From DATAEU01 sp046724395 (lineage in GTDB: Bacteria; Actinomycetota; UBA4738; HRBIN12), in the NCBI GenBank assembly GCA_046724395.1, contig JBKOWM010000027.1:1-7853 (forward strand): 7,853 bases of DNA, written 5' to 3'. Within the stretch, counting starts at the first letter, position 1; the number at the start of each line of letters is the position of its first letter. This document shows positions 1-6,967 of this stretch, piece by piece. The notes beneath the pieces were generated by a model. The model ran no database searches. It saw only the letters and a program-made list of their open reading frames with translations, and was not told where the DNA came from. Both the position numbers and the translations under genes were made by a program.

Positions 1-89
1 GCGTCCCCACCCCGTCGATCCGTGCCCCCATCTCGGTGAGGAAGTTCGCGAGGTCCGACAGCTCGGGCTCGCGGGCGGCATTCTCGATC
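1..89. repeat. 89-bp exact direct repeat, copy 1 (murA 3' end, window edge)
   Basis: Bases 1-89 are identical to 619-707; the first mismatch is at 90 versus 708. The offset of 618 is a multiple of three, so both copies are read in the murA frame and encode the same residues (ENAAREPELSDLANF and onward, residues 388-416). The repeat reaches the window edge, so 89 bp is a minimum length. This copy sits where the conserved MurA C-terminus should be, so it is the suspect copy. Confidence 0.97.
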
Positions 90-1249
90 CCCGTGACGCC
101 GTCGGCGGTAAGCGCCGCGATGACCATCGCGGCACCCGCCCGGATGTCGAGCGCGCGCACCGGTGCCGCCGAGAGCCGCTCGACGCCGCGGATGACGGCG
201 TGATGGCCCTCGGTCCGGATGTCGGCGCCCATGCGGTTCAACTCGTCGACGAACATGAACCGGCTCTCGAAGACGTTCTCGGTGACGATCGACGTGCCGT
301 CGGCCGCTGCGAGCATCGCCATGATCTGCGGCTGCAGATCCGTCGGGAATCCGGGATACGGGAGCGTCACGAGATCGACCGGACGCGGCCGGTCGCCCGC
401 CCCGACGGCGATGCCGGTCTCGTCGACGTCGATGGTCCCCCCGGCCTCTCCGAGCTTGTCGAGGACCAGGTCCATGTGGTCGGAGCGCGCGCCCTCGAGG
501 ACGATTTGCCCGCCGGTCGCACACGCCGCGATCGCGTACGTCCCGGCCTCGATCCGATCGGGGATCACCGTGTGCTCCACCGCGCGGAACTCGTCGACGC
601 CCTCGATCTCGATCGTGGGCGTCCCCACCCCGTCGATCCGTGCCCCCATCTCGGTGAGGAAGTTCGCGAGGTCCGACAGCTCGGGCTCGCGGGCGGCATT
701 CTCGATCACCGTCGTGCCGCGGGCCGCGACCGCCGCCATCAGCACGTTCTCGGTCGCGCCGACGCTCGGAAAGTCGAGAGAGATGACCGCGCCGTTCAGT
801 TGGGCCGCGTGAGCCCGCAGGAAGCCGTGCTCCTGCTCGAACGTCGCGCCCATCTTCTGCAGGCCCTTCAGGTGAAGGTCGATCTTGCGCGACCCGATGT
901 TGCAGCCGCCCGGCATCGCGACGCTCGCCCGGCCGCAGCGCCCCAGGAGCGGACCGAGGACGAGGATCGACGCGCGCATCCTGCTGACCAGCTCGTACGG
1001 CGCCTCGATGGAGCGGACCTCGGTCGCATCGATCGACAGCGTCGACCCGTCCCACGCGACGGACTCGCCGAGGCGCTCGAGGACGTCGGCCATCGTCAGG
1101 CAGTCCTGGATCCTGGGCACGTTGCGAAGCGCGGTCTGGCCCGGCGCCAGGAGCGCGGCGGCCATGAGCTTCAACGCCGAGTTCTTCGCGCCCGAGACCC
1201 GGACCGAGCCCGCGAGCCGGACCCCGCCGGTCACGATGAGCCGGTCCAC
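1..1249 (-). CDS. murA: UDP-N-acetylglucosamine 1-carboxyvinyltransferase MurA (3' end beyond window; C-terminus anomalous)
   Basis: MurA transfers enolpyruvate from PEP to UDP-GlcNAc, the first committed step of peptidoglycan synthesis in the cytoplasm. The visible 416 codons contain the family landmarks at almost the same numbering as the E. coli enzyme. These are SGAKN with Lys22, MRAS with Arg92, PGGCNIG with the PEP-binding and fosfomycin-target Cys116, Arg121, and PYPGFPTD with the general acid Asp304. Cys rather than Asp at 116 suggests fosfomycin sensitivity (inference). The GTG start at 1249 gives a canonical N-terminus (VDRLIVTGG) and lies 7 nt after a TACAAT box. Codons 1 to about 387 look normal. 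From Ile388 the protein stops resembling a MurA C-terminus, where the RxYHxDRGYE-type segment with the Arg397 equivalent is expected. It instead repeats residues 182-210 exactly. No stop codon is reached before the edge. The identity as murA is secure, but the true 3' end is not shown here. Confidence 0.93.
   Translation of the reverse strand, partial: MDRLIVTGGVRLAGSVRVSGAKNSALKLMAAALLAPGQTALRNVPRIQDCLTMADVLERLGESVAWDGSTLSIDATEVRSIEAPYELVSRMRASILVLGPLLGRCGRASVAMPGGCNIGSRKIDLHLKGLQKMGATFEQEHGFLRAHAAQLNGAVISLDFPSVGATENVLMAAVAARGTTVIENAAREPELSDLANFLTEMGARIDGVGTPTIEIEGVDEFRAVEHTVIPDRIEAGTYAIAACATGGQIVLEGARSDHMDLVLDKLGEAGGTIDVDETGIAVGAGDRPRPVDLVTLPYPGFPTDLQPQIMAMLAAADGTSIVTENVFESRFMFVDELNRMGADIRTEGHHAVIRGVERLSAAPVRALDIRAGAAMVIAALTADGVTGIENAAREPELSDLANFLTEMGARIDGVGT
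619..707. repeat. 89-bp exact direct repeat, copy 2 (murA interior)
   Basis: This is the partner of bases 1-89. It encodes MurA residues 182-210, in the expected place: after the SVGATEN segment and before the IEIEGV and HTVIPDRIEAGT segments. It is therefore the native copy. Flanking sequence on both sides continues a normal MurA. Confidence 0.97.
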
Positions 1250-1256
1250 CGCGGCG

Positions 1257-1262
1257 ATTGTA
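1257..1262 (-). promoter_or_regulatory. Putative -10 box (TACAAT) of a leaderless murA promoter
   Basis: On the minus strand TACAAT is followed by 7 nt (CGCCGCG) and then the GTG start of murA. That spacing would place the transcription start at or within a base or two of the start codon, as in the leaderless mRNAs common in actinobacteria. No Shine-Dalgarno sequence precedes the GTG, which agrees with this. No convincing -35 hexamer is seen about 17 nt upstream (ACGATC there). murA could also be read through from atpC, since no terminator is visible between them. Confidence 0.45.
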
Positions 1263-1282
1263 GGCGCGCTCGGCCCGTAGAT

Positions 1283-1304
1283 CGTGGAGGTAGAACGTGG
1301 AGGT
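1283..1304. repeat. Two 9-bp direct repeats (CGTGGAGGT) in the atpC-murA gap
   Basis: CGTGGAGGT occurs at 1283-1291 and again at 1296-1304, 13 bp start to start with AGAA between. The pair lies about 21-42 bp upstream of the TACAAT box, where a regulator of murA could bind. Function is unknown and a chance repeat in GC-rich DNA is possible. The rest of the 88-base gap (1250-1337) shows no ORF and no stem-loop with a T-tract on the coding strand. Confidence 0.5.
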
Positions 1305-1337
1305 GGGGGACGGGCGATCCGCGCACCTCGACCGGGG

Positions 1338-1730
1338 TCATTCCGTGACGCGGACGCGGGCCAGCGCCTTCGCTAGCTCCCCCTTGGCCTCGTCGTCGTC
1401 GGTGTGCTCGACCCGACCCCGGGCCTCCTCGAGGCGCGCCCGAGCGGCGCCCGCGTCGATCTCGCTCGCCAGCTCCGCGCCCGTGGCCAGGACGTCGACC
1501 CTCGTCGCGCCCTCATCGGTCGTCACATGAAGAAAGCCGCCGTCGACGACGACCAGGACCTCCCGGTTGTCGACCTGAATCCGAACCGGCGCGATTGCCA
1601 GGCGTATCAGCATGGGAGCGTGACCCGTGAGGATCCCGACCTCGCCCTCCACACCGCGGGCGATCACCATGTCGGCGTCGCCCGACCAAAGCTCGCGCTC
1701 GGGCGTCACGAGATGGACCTCGACGGTCAC
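1338..1730 (-). CDS. atpC: ATP synthase F1 subunit epsilon
   Basis: Epsilon is part of the F1 rotor foot. It links gamma to the c-ring and in many bacteria its C-terminal helices inhibit ATP hydrolysis. The 130-residue product has the usual length: an N-terminal beta-sandwich (residues 1 to about 85, with GEVGILTGHAPM at 29-40 and a DGGF turn at 63-66), then a helical hairpin (about 88-128). The start is GTG, 2 nt after the atpD stop (TAG-CC-GTG). The nearest SD-like GAGGAG is 14 nt away, so translation is probably coupled to atpD. The (I/L)DxxRA segment that binds ATP in some bacterial epsilons reads IDAGAA at 91-96, so the Arg is missing. It is the last gene of the ATP synthase set. Confidence 0.95.
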   Translation of the reverse strand: MTVEVHLVTPERELWSGDADMVIARGVEGEVGILTGHAPMLIRLAIAPVRIQVDNREVLVVVDGGFLHVTTDEGATRVDVLATGAELASEIDAGAARARLEEARGRVEHTDDDEAKGELAKALARVRVTE

Positions 1731-1732
1731 GG

Positions 1733-3163
1733 CTACGCCGCCGCCTCCTCGAGCCGCTTCGCCTGCTCGACGGCCTCCTCGATCCCGCCGACCAGCAGGA
1801 ACGCCTGCTCCGGCAGGTGGTCGTACTCCCCGTCACAGATCGCCTTGAACGAGGCGATCGTCTCGGCGACGGGCACGTACTTGCCGGGGATGCCGGTGAA
1901 CTGCTCGGCCACGAAGAACGGCTGCGAGAGGAACCGCTGGATGCGCCGCGCGCGCGCGACGACCACCTTGTCCTCCTCGGACAGCTCGTCGACGCCGAGG
2001 ATCGCGATGATGTCCTGCAGATCCTTGTTGCGCTGCAGAATCTCCTGCACACGCCGCGCGACATCGTAGTGCTCGTCGCCGATGTAGCGCGCGTCGAGGA
2101 TGCGCGACGTCGAATCCAGCGGGTCGACCGCCGGGTAGATCCCGAGCGCCGCGATATCGCGTGACAGGACGGTCGTCGCGTCCAGATGCGCGAACGCAGT
2201 GTGCGGCGCCGGGTCGGTGATGTCGTCGGCCGGCACGTAGATCGCCTGCAGCGACGTGATCGAGCGGCCCTTCGTCGACGTGATCCGCTCCTGGAGGTCG
2301 CCCATCTCGCCGGCGAGCGTTGGCTGGTACCCCACGGCGCTCGGCATGCGGCCGAGGAGCGTGGACACCTCCGAGCCGGCCTGCGTGAAACGGAAGATGT
2401 TGTCGATGAACAGCAGCACGTCCTTGCGATCGACGTCACGGAAGTACTCCGCCATCGTCAGCGCCGACAGCGCGACGCGCAGGCGGACTCCCGGCGGCTC
2501 GTCCATCTGACCGAAGACGAGCGCGGTGTTCGCGATGACGCCGGACTCAGTCATGTCCAGGAAGAGGTCGTTCCCCTCGCGGGTGCGCTCGCCGACGCCC
2601 GCGAACACGGAGACGCCGCCGTGCTGCTGCGCCTGGCGGCGGATCATCTCCTGGATGATGACGGTCTTGCCGACCCCGGCGCCGCCGAACATCCCGATCT
2701 TGCCGCCCTGCACGTACGGCTCGAGCAGGTCGATGACCTTGATCCCCGTCTCGAGCATCTGACTCTTCGGCTCGAGCTCGTCGAACGGCGGAGGGTCGCG
2801 GTGGATCGGCCACCGATCGGCGGCGACGATCTGGTCCGGCGTGGTGTCGAGGGGCTCGCCGAGCACGTTGTAGACGTGCCCGAGCACGCCCTCGCCCACC
2901 GGGACGGTGATGGGGGAGCCCGTGTTGATCACGGGCGCGCCGCGGACGAGCCCATCGGTCGGTCGCATCGCGATCGCCCGAACCTGTCCCTCACCGATCT
3001 GCTGGGCGACCTCGCAGGTGATCGTCCGGGTCTCGCCGTCGAGCGACAGGTCGACCGTTATGGCGGTGTTGATCTCCGGCAGCGCATCCGTCGGGAACTC
3101 GACGTCCACGACCGGGCCGATCACCCGGACGATGCGGCCGTTCTCGAGCTTCTCGTCAGCCAA
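1733..3163 (-). CDS. atpD: ATP synthase F1 subunit beta (catalytic)
   Basis: Beta carries the catalytic nucleotide sites that make ATP in the alpha3-beta3 head. The 476-residue product has every hallmark: an N-terminal barrel with GRIVRVIGPVVDVEF, Walker A GGAGVGKT (160-167), catalytic Glu192 in GERTREGNDL, Walker B LLFID (250-254), the PAVDPLDSTS signature (344-353) and the DELSEED lever (392-398). The preferred start is TTG at 3163, which has AGGGAG 8 nt upstream. An in-frame GTG at 3172 would overlap the atpG stop as GTGA and add three residues, and cannot be excluded. The reading frame stays open far upstream inside atpG, but that part is a shadow and not a fusion. Gaps: 5 nt after atpG and 2 nt before atpC. 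Confidence 0.97.
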   Translation of the reverse strand: MADEKLENGRIVRVIGPVVDVEFPTDALPEINTAITVDLSLDGETRTITCEVAQQIGEGQVRAIAMRPTDGLVRGAPVINTGSPITVPVGEGVLGHVYNVLGEPLDTTPDQIVAADRWPIHRDPPPFDELEPKSQMLETGIKVIDLLEPYVQGGKIGMFGGAGVGKTVIIQEMIRRQAQQHGGVSVFAGVGERTREGNDLFLDMTESGVIANTALVFGQMDEPPGVRLRVALSALTMAEYFRDVDRKDVLLFIDNIFRFTQAGSEVSTLLGRMPSAVGYQPTLAGEMGDLQERITSTKGRSITSLQAIYVPADDITDPAPHTAFAHLDATTVLSRDIAALGIYPAVDPLDSTSRILDARYIGDEHYDVARRVQEILQRNKDLQDIIAILGVDELSEEDKVVVARARRIQRFLSQPFFVAEQFTGIPGKYVPVAETIASFKAICDGEYDHLPEQAFLLVGGIEEAVEQAKRLEEAAA

Positions 3164-3168
3164 TCTCC

Positions 3169-4065
3169 TCACTCCCTGGACGTCGACGACGCGAGCGCCT
3201 CGGCGCCGCCGACGATCTCGGTGATCTCCGTCGTGATCTCGTCCTGTCGCGCTCGGTTGGCCTGCCGCGTCAGCACGCGCATCAGATCGTCCGCGTTGTC
3301 CGTCGCGGCCTTCATGGCGCGCCGGCGCGCCGCGTTCTCGGATGCGGCCGACTCGAGCAGCGCGGCGTACACCTTGGTAATGACGTACTGCGGCAGGAGC
3401 TCGTCGAGGATGGCCGCCGGCTCGGGCTCGAACAGGTACTCGGGATACGGCAGCCCGGTCTCGCGCGGGACGACCTCCTCGGGTGCGATCGGCAGGAATC
3501 GCCGGTCGGTCGCTCGCAGGGTGAACGCCGACCGGAAGTCCGTGTACACGGCGTGAAGATCGTCGATGCGCCCCTCGGCGAAGTCCGAGAGCAACCGCCG
3601 GCCGATCGTCTGGGCGGCGTCGTAGGTGGGAACCTCGCTGAAGCCGGTCCATTGATCGGCGAGCGGGATGCCGCGGAACCGAAAGTACGAGACGCCCTTC
3701 TTTCCGGCGACGTAGACGACGGGTTCGGCGCCTTGGGACCGTGCTCGCGAGATGGCCGCCTCCGCCAGCCGCAGCACGTTCGAGTTGTACGAGCCGGCCA
3801 AGCCGCGGTCGGACGTGACGACGAACACGCCGGCCCGGCGCAGGGGGTCGCGATCGCCGAGTAGATGGTGAACGAGCGAACCCGTCTGCCTCGCGACGTC
3901 CTCCATCGCGCGCGTCAGGAGCTCCGCGTACGGGCGGGCCGCTTCGACGCGGTGCTGAGCGCGGACGATCCTCGACGCGGCGATGAGCTCCATGGCGCGG
4001 GTGATCTTCGCCGTCGACTGCACGGACCTGATGCGCCGGCGGACGACGCGAAGCTTGGCGCCCAT
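3169..4065 (-). CDS. atpG: ATP synthase F1 subunit gamma
   Basis: Gamma is the central rotor shaft, an antiparallel coiled coil of N- and C-terminal helices that turns inside alpha3-beta3. The 298-residue product begins MGAKLRVVRRRIRSVQSTAKIT, a typical N-terminal helix. It has the Rossmann-like middle domain with TSDRGLAGSYNSNV (84-97) and ends with the family signature ITTEITEIVGGAEAL (277-291). The ATG lies 3 nt after the atpA stop (TAG-TCG-ATG) with only a weak GGGG upstream, so coupling to atpA is likely. Length is close to that of E. coli gamma (287), and no truncation is seen. Confidence 0.97.
   Translation of the reverse strand: MGAKLRVVRRRIRSVQSTAKITRAMELIAASRIVRAQHRVEAARPYAELLTRAMEDVARQTGSLVHHLLGDRDPLRRAGVFVVTSDRGLAGSYNSNVLRLAEAAISRARSQGAEPVVYVAGKKGVSYFRFRGIPLADQWTGFSEVPTYDAAQTIGRRLLSDFAEGRIDDLHAVYTDFRSAFTLRATDRRFLPIAPEEVVPRETGLPYPEYLFEPEPAAILDELLPQYVITKVYAALLESAASENAARRRAMKAATDNADDLMRVLTRQANRARQDEITTEITEIVGGAEALASSTSRE
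3172..3177 (-). promoter_or_regulatory. Shine-Dalgarno AGGGAG deciding the atpD start
   Basis: On the minus strand AGGGAG lies inside the last codons of atpG and 8 nt before the TTG at 3163. The alternative GAGGAG is only 1 nt from TTG, and the GTG at 3172 has no SD at usable spacing. The TTG is therefore the better-supported start. Confidence 0.5.
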
Positions 4066-4068
4066 CGA

Positions 4069-5817
4069 CTACCCCGGCGGGCCAGGAGGCGGTGCCGCCG
4101 ATCCGTCGTCGGCATCCTCGGGCTCGATCTGGTGGTCCCCTGGAACGTCGGCTCCCGGCGCTGGCTGCTCGTCCTCTTGCGCCGAGGACATGCGACGCCA
4201 GCCGACGTCCTTTCGGACCTCGTCCGGCGGCGTCGTGGGACCGACTCCTGCCTGGCTGCCTTCTCGCTCCGCGCTCGAGACGAAGATCTCCTCGAAAGCC
4301 GACAGGGCCTCCTTCAATGCGGCCTCGGTCTCGCCGCCCAGATCACCGGCCTCGCGGATCGAGGCGAGCACGTCGGCGTGGCGAGTGTCGAGAAACGCCG
4401 CGAACTCCTCGACGAAGCGCCTGGCGTCCTCGGCGGGGTGCCGATCCAGATGCCCGGTGGTTGCGACCCACACGTAGACGACCTGACGCTCGACGGGCAC
4501 CGGTCGGTACTGGGGCTGCTTGAGGATCTCCACAACGCGCGCGCCGCGAGCGAGCTGCTGCTGCGAGGCCTTATCCAGCTCCGAGCCGAACTGCGCGAAC
4601 GCCTCGAGCGCCCGGTACTGCGCCAGGTCGATACGCAGACGGCCGGAGACCTTCTTCATCGCCTTGATCTGGGCGTTCCCGCCGACGCGCGACACCGAGA
4701 TGCCGACGTTGATCGCCGGGCGCACCCCCGCGAAGAACAGGTCCGGCTCGAGGTAGATCTGTCCGTCGGTGATCGAGATGACGTTGGTCGGGATGTACGC
4801 GGAAACGTCCCCGCCCTTCGTCTCGATGATCGGCAGGGCGGTCAGCGAGCCGCCGCCGAGGTCGTCGGAGAGCTTGGCCGCGCGTTCAAGCAGCCGCGAG
4901 TGCAGGTAGAAGACGTCACCCGGGTAGGCCTCGCGCCCCGGAGGGCGGCGCAGGAGCAACGACAGCGTGCGATACGCGGTTGCCTGCTTCGACAGGTCGT
5001 CGTAGACCGCGAGTGCGTGGTTGCCCTCGTACATCCAGAACGCGCCGAGCGCCGCTCCCGCGTAGGGAGCGATGTACTGAAACGGTGCGGGGTCCGACGC
5101 CGAGGCGTTCACGACGACCGTGTAGTCGAGGGCGCCGTTCACTCGCAGGGTCTCGACGACCTCGGCGACGGTGGACGCCTTCTGACCGACCGCGACGTAG
5201 ACGCAACGGACCTGTCGCTTGGGATCGCCGCTCGCCCAGTTGTCTCGCTGCGCGATGATCGCGTCGATCGCAATCGCCGTCTTGCCGGTCTGCCGGTCGC
5301 CGATGATGAGCTCGCGCTGCCCGCGGCCGATCGGCGTCATGGCGTCGATGGCGGTGATACCGGTCTGTAGGGGCTCCTTGACGGGCTGGCGGGCCACGAC
5401 CGTCGGGGCCTGGATCTCCAGGACGCGGGAGGATTCCGCCCCGATGGGCCCGCCGCCGTCGAGCGGACTGCCGAGCGGGTCGACAACGCGACCGAGGAAC
5501 GCGTCGCCGACCGGAATGGACAGGATTCGACCCGTCTGCTTGACGAGATCGCCCTCCTCGATCTGGGAGGCCTCGCCGAGGATGATGCAGCCGATCTGTT
5601 CCTCGTCGAGATTGAACGCGAGCCCGAGCACGCCGCCGGGGAACTCGAGGAGCTCGTTGGCCATCGTCCGAGGCAGGCCCTTCACCTGCGCGATGCCGTC
5701 GCCCGTCTCGACGACGCGACCGACCTCCTCGCGCTCGACCGACGGACGGAAGTTCTCCACGTTTCGCCGGAGCGCGTCCGCGATCGTCTTGGCGTCGAAC
5801 TCCTCGGTCACGGCCAT
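4069..5817 (-). CDS. atpA: ATP synthase F1 subunit alpha with long C-terminal tail
   Basis: Alpha forms the non-catalytic nucleotide sites of the F1 head and supplies the arginine finger to beta. The 582-residue product has Walker A GDRQTGKT (173-180), the PAINVGISVS signature (367-376) and arginine finger Arg377 in SRVGG. The conserved domain ends near residue 514 (SAFEEIFVSS). About 68 further residues follow, made of charged, Pro- and Gly-rich sequence, ending in a PPPGPPG run. E. coli alpha is 513 residues. Mycobacterial alpha also has a C-terminal extension that restrains ATP hydrolysis, but this one is longer and not obviously similar. The ATG start has GGAG 6 nt upstream in the 31-nt gap after atpH. 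No frameshift is needed to produce the tail, and its stop is 3 nt before atpG. Confidence 0.97.
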   Translation of the reverse strand: MAVTEEFDAKTIADALRRNVENFRPSVEREEVGRVVETGDGIAQVKGLPRTMANELLEFPGGVLGLAFNLDEEQIGCIILGEASQIEEGDLVKQTGRILSIPVGDAFLGRVVDPLGSPLDGGGPIGAESSRVLEIQAPTVVARQPVKEPLQTGITAIDAMTPIGRGQRELIIGDRQTGKTAIAIDAIIAQRDNWASGDPKRQVRCVYVAVGQKASTVAEVVETLRVNGALDYTVVVNASASDPAPFQYIAPYAGAALGAFWMYEGNHALAVYDDLSKQATAYRTLSLLLRRPPGREAYPGDVFYLHSRLLERAAKLSDDLGGGSLTALPIIETKGGDVSAYIPTNVISITDGQIYLEPDLFFAGVRPAINVGISVSRVGGNAQIKAMKKVSGRLRIDLAQYRALEAFAQFGSELDKASQQQLARGARVVEILKQPQYRPVPVERQVVYVWVATTGHLDRHPAEDARRFVEEFAAFLDTRHADVLASIREAGDLGGETEAALKEALSAFEEIFVSSAEREGSQAGVGPTTPPDEVRKDVGWRRMSSAQEDEQPAPGADVPGDHQIEPEDADDGSAAPPPGPPG

Positions 5818-5848
5818 CGGGATCTCCAGTCTTCCTGCGCCTTTGAAG

Positions 5849-6388
5849 CTACGTTCCGATCAGCTGCTCCTTGGCCTCGGCCAGACGGCCGGCGACCGTT
5901 CCGTCGAAGACCTCGTCGCCCACCCAGGCAACGAGTCCACCGACCACGGAGGGGTCGATGACGACCTTGACCTCGACCGTCTTGCCGGTCGCCCTCGACA
6001 GCGCGGCCTCGAGCCTGGCGCGCCGCTCGCCGTCCAGCGGGACGGCGGAGCGCACCTCCGCGAGGGCGTGGCTGCGGCGCTCGGCCACGACGGCCGCGAG
6101 CTCCTCGACAACGCGCCCGGCCTCGCGCGCATGGTTCTGGGCGATCAGCAGCGCCATGAGGTTGACTGCGTTGGGGTTGGCGCGCTCGCCGAGGACGTCG
6201 CGAACGAGCTCGACCTTGTTCTCGACGGGAAGGGCGGGATCGGTCAGGGACTCGCGGATCCGCGTTTCCCGGTCGACGAGCTTCGCGAACGCGAACAGCT
6301 GGTCGGTGACAACGTCGAGCTCTTCCTCGACGTCCGCGATGGTGTACAAGGCTTCGGCATATCCTCGCACCAGCCGATCCGTCGCCAT
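5849..6388 (-). CDS. atpH: ATP synthase subunit delta (OSCP family)
   Basis: Delta sits on top of the F1 head and ties it to the b-subunit stalk. The 179-residue product has the expected length and two-part layout. The N-terminal helical domain starts ATDRLVRGYAEALYTIA and includes the conserved NPNAVNLMALL stretch (about 71-81). The C-terminal domain contains LSRATGKTVEV and DPSVVGGLVAWVGDEVFDG. The ATG lies 2 nt after the atpF stop (TAA-CG-ATG). The only SD-like element, GGGGAG, is 13 nt upstream, so translation probably depends on coupling with atpF. In mycobacteria this domain is fused to a b-like protein; here it is a free-standing gene. Confidence 0.95.
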   Translation of the reverse strand: MATDRLVRGYAEALYTIADVEEELDVVTDQLFAFAKLVDRETRIRESLTDPALPVENKVELVRDVLGERANPNAVNLMALLIAQNHAREAGRVVEELAAVVAERRSHALAEVRSAVPLDGERRARLEAALSRATGKTVEVKVVIDPSVVGGLVAWVGDEVFDGTVAGRLAEAKEQLIGT

Positions 6389-6390
6389 CG

Positions 6391-6957
6391 TTAGGAGGAC
6401 GCTCCCCGATGGCCGTTGCCACTCCCGGCGACCTGGTCGATGTAATCGTCGATGAGCCGCTGGTGCGTCGACGCGTCGAGCTCGCGGGAGACCACGATGC
6501 CCGCCAGCGTCACGGCCAGCGACGCCACCTGTGTTCGAAGCTCCTGGAACGCCCGCTCCCGCTCCCCCGCGACGGCGTCCTGCGCGCGGGCAACGATCGC
6601 CTCCGCGTCGCGCTGGGCCGTCGCCTGGAGGTCACGACGCAGCTCGTCCGCCGTCCTCCTGGCCTCCTCGATGATTCGATTGGCCTCGTCCCTGGCCGAG
6701 GCCAGCTGCCGTCGGTACGTCGCCTGGAGCTCCTCGGCCTCGCGGCGCGTCCGCTCGGCCTCTTCGAGCTGCCCGACGATCTTGGCCCGGCGCTCCTCGA
6801 GGAGCTGGTTCACACGCGGCAGGACCCATTTGGCCGTGAACACGAGGAGCACGAAGAACGCCGCCGCACCGACGATGAGCTCGGCCAGATGCGGATAGAG
6901 ATCGGCCGGGTCATTGGTCTCCGCCGCTTCCGCGGCAAGCAGTGCGAACGTCGACAC
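6391..6957 (-). CDS. atpF: ATP synthase Fo subunit b
   Basis: Subunit b anchors the peripheral stalk in the membrane and holds the F1 head still. The 188-residue product has a short N-terminus, one membrane helix (about 26-46, through AAAFFVLLVFTAKWVLP) and a long charged coiled coil (about 50-160) rich in Glu, Arg and Ala, as expected. The GTG start at 6957 is chosen because AGGGAG, overlapping the atpE stop codon, lies 6 nt upstream. The open frame continues to 7059 inside atpE, but that extension is Arg/Ser-rich shadow sequence. Only one b gene is visible; no second b' gene is present, as in non-photosynthetic bacteria. Confidence 0.94.
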   Translation of the reverse strand: MSTFALLAAEAAETNDPADLYPHLAELIVGAAAFFVLLVFTAKWVLPRVNQLLEERRAKIVGQLEEAERTRREAEELQATYRRQLASARDEANRIIEEARRTADELRRDLQATAQRDAEAIVARAQDAVAGERERAFQELRTQVASLAVTLAGIVVSRELDASTHQRLIDDYIDQVAGSGNGHRGASS

Positions 6958-6967
6958 GTCAGGCTCC

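Noticed and set aside
1250..1337. Possible terminator between atpC and murA
   Set aside because: Only very short GC inversions (for example around GCGCGGATCGC) are present. There is no stable stem with a following T-tract on the coding strand.
200..1348. Long plus-strand ORF (382 codons) opposite murA
   Set aside because: It lies entirely antisense to the conserved murA and the end of atpC. It has a low-complexity Arg/Asp/His-rich composition typical of GC-rich shadow frames, and no recognisable domain.
2186..3556. 456-codon plus-strand ORF opposite atpD/atpG
   Set aside because: It is antisense to two strongly conserved genes, its composition is Arg/Asp/Leu-rich with no domain, and its openness follows from high GC at third positions of the real genes.
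3164..3652. Apparent N-terminal extension of beta (open frame from 3652)
   Set aside because: The extra part is an Arg-rich out-of-frame reading of the gamma gene, and beta's conserved start (GRIVRVIGPVVDVEF) follows directly after 3163. It is not a gamma-beta fusion.
3865..5370. 501-codon plus-strand ORF opposite atpA/atpG
   Set aside because: It has the same shadow character: no family resemblance and no ribosome site, and it runs through the opposite strand of alpha.
6391..6398. TTAGGAGG on the plus strand resembling a strong Shine-Dalgarno
   Set aside because: All genes here read on the minus strand, where this is CCTCCTAA containing the atpF stop. The plus-strand frames after it are shadows.
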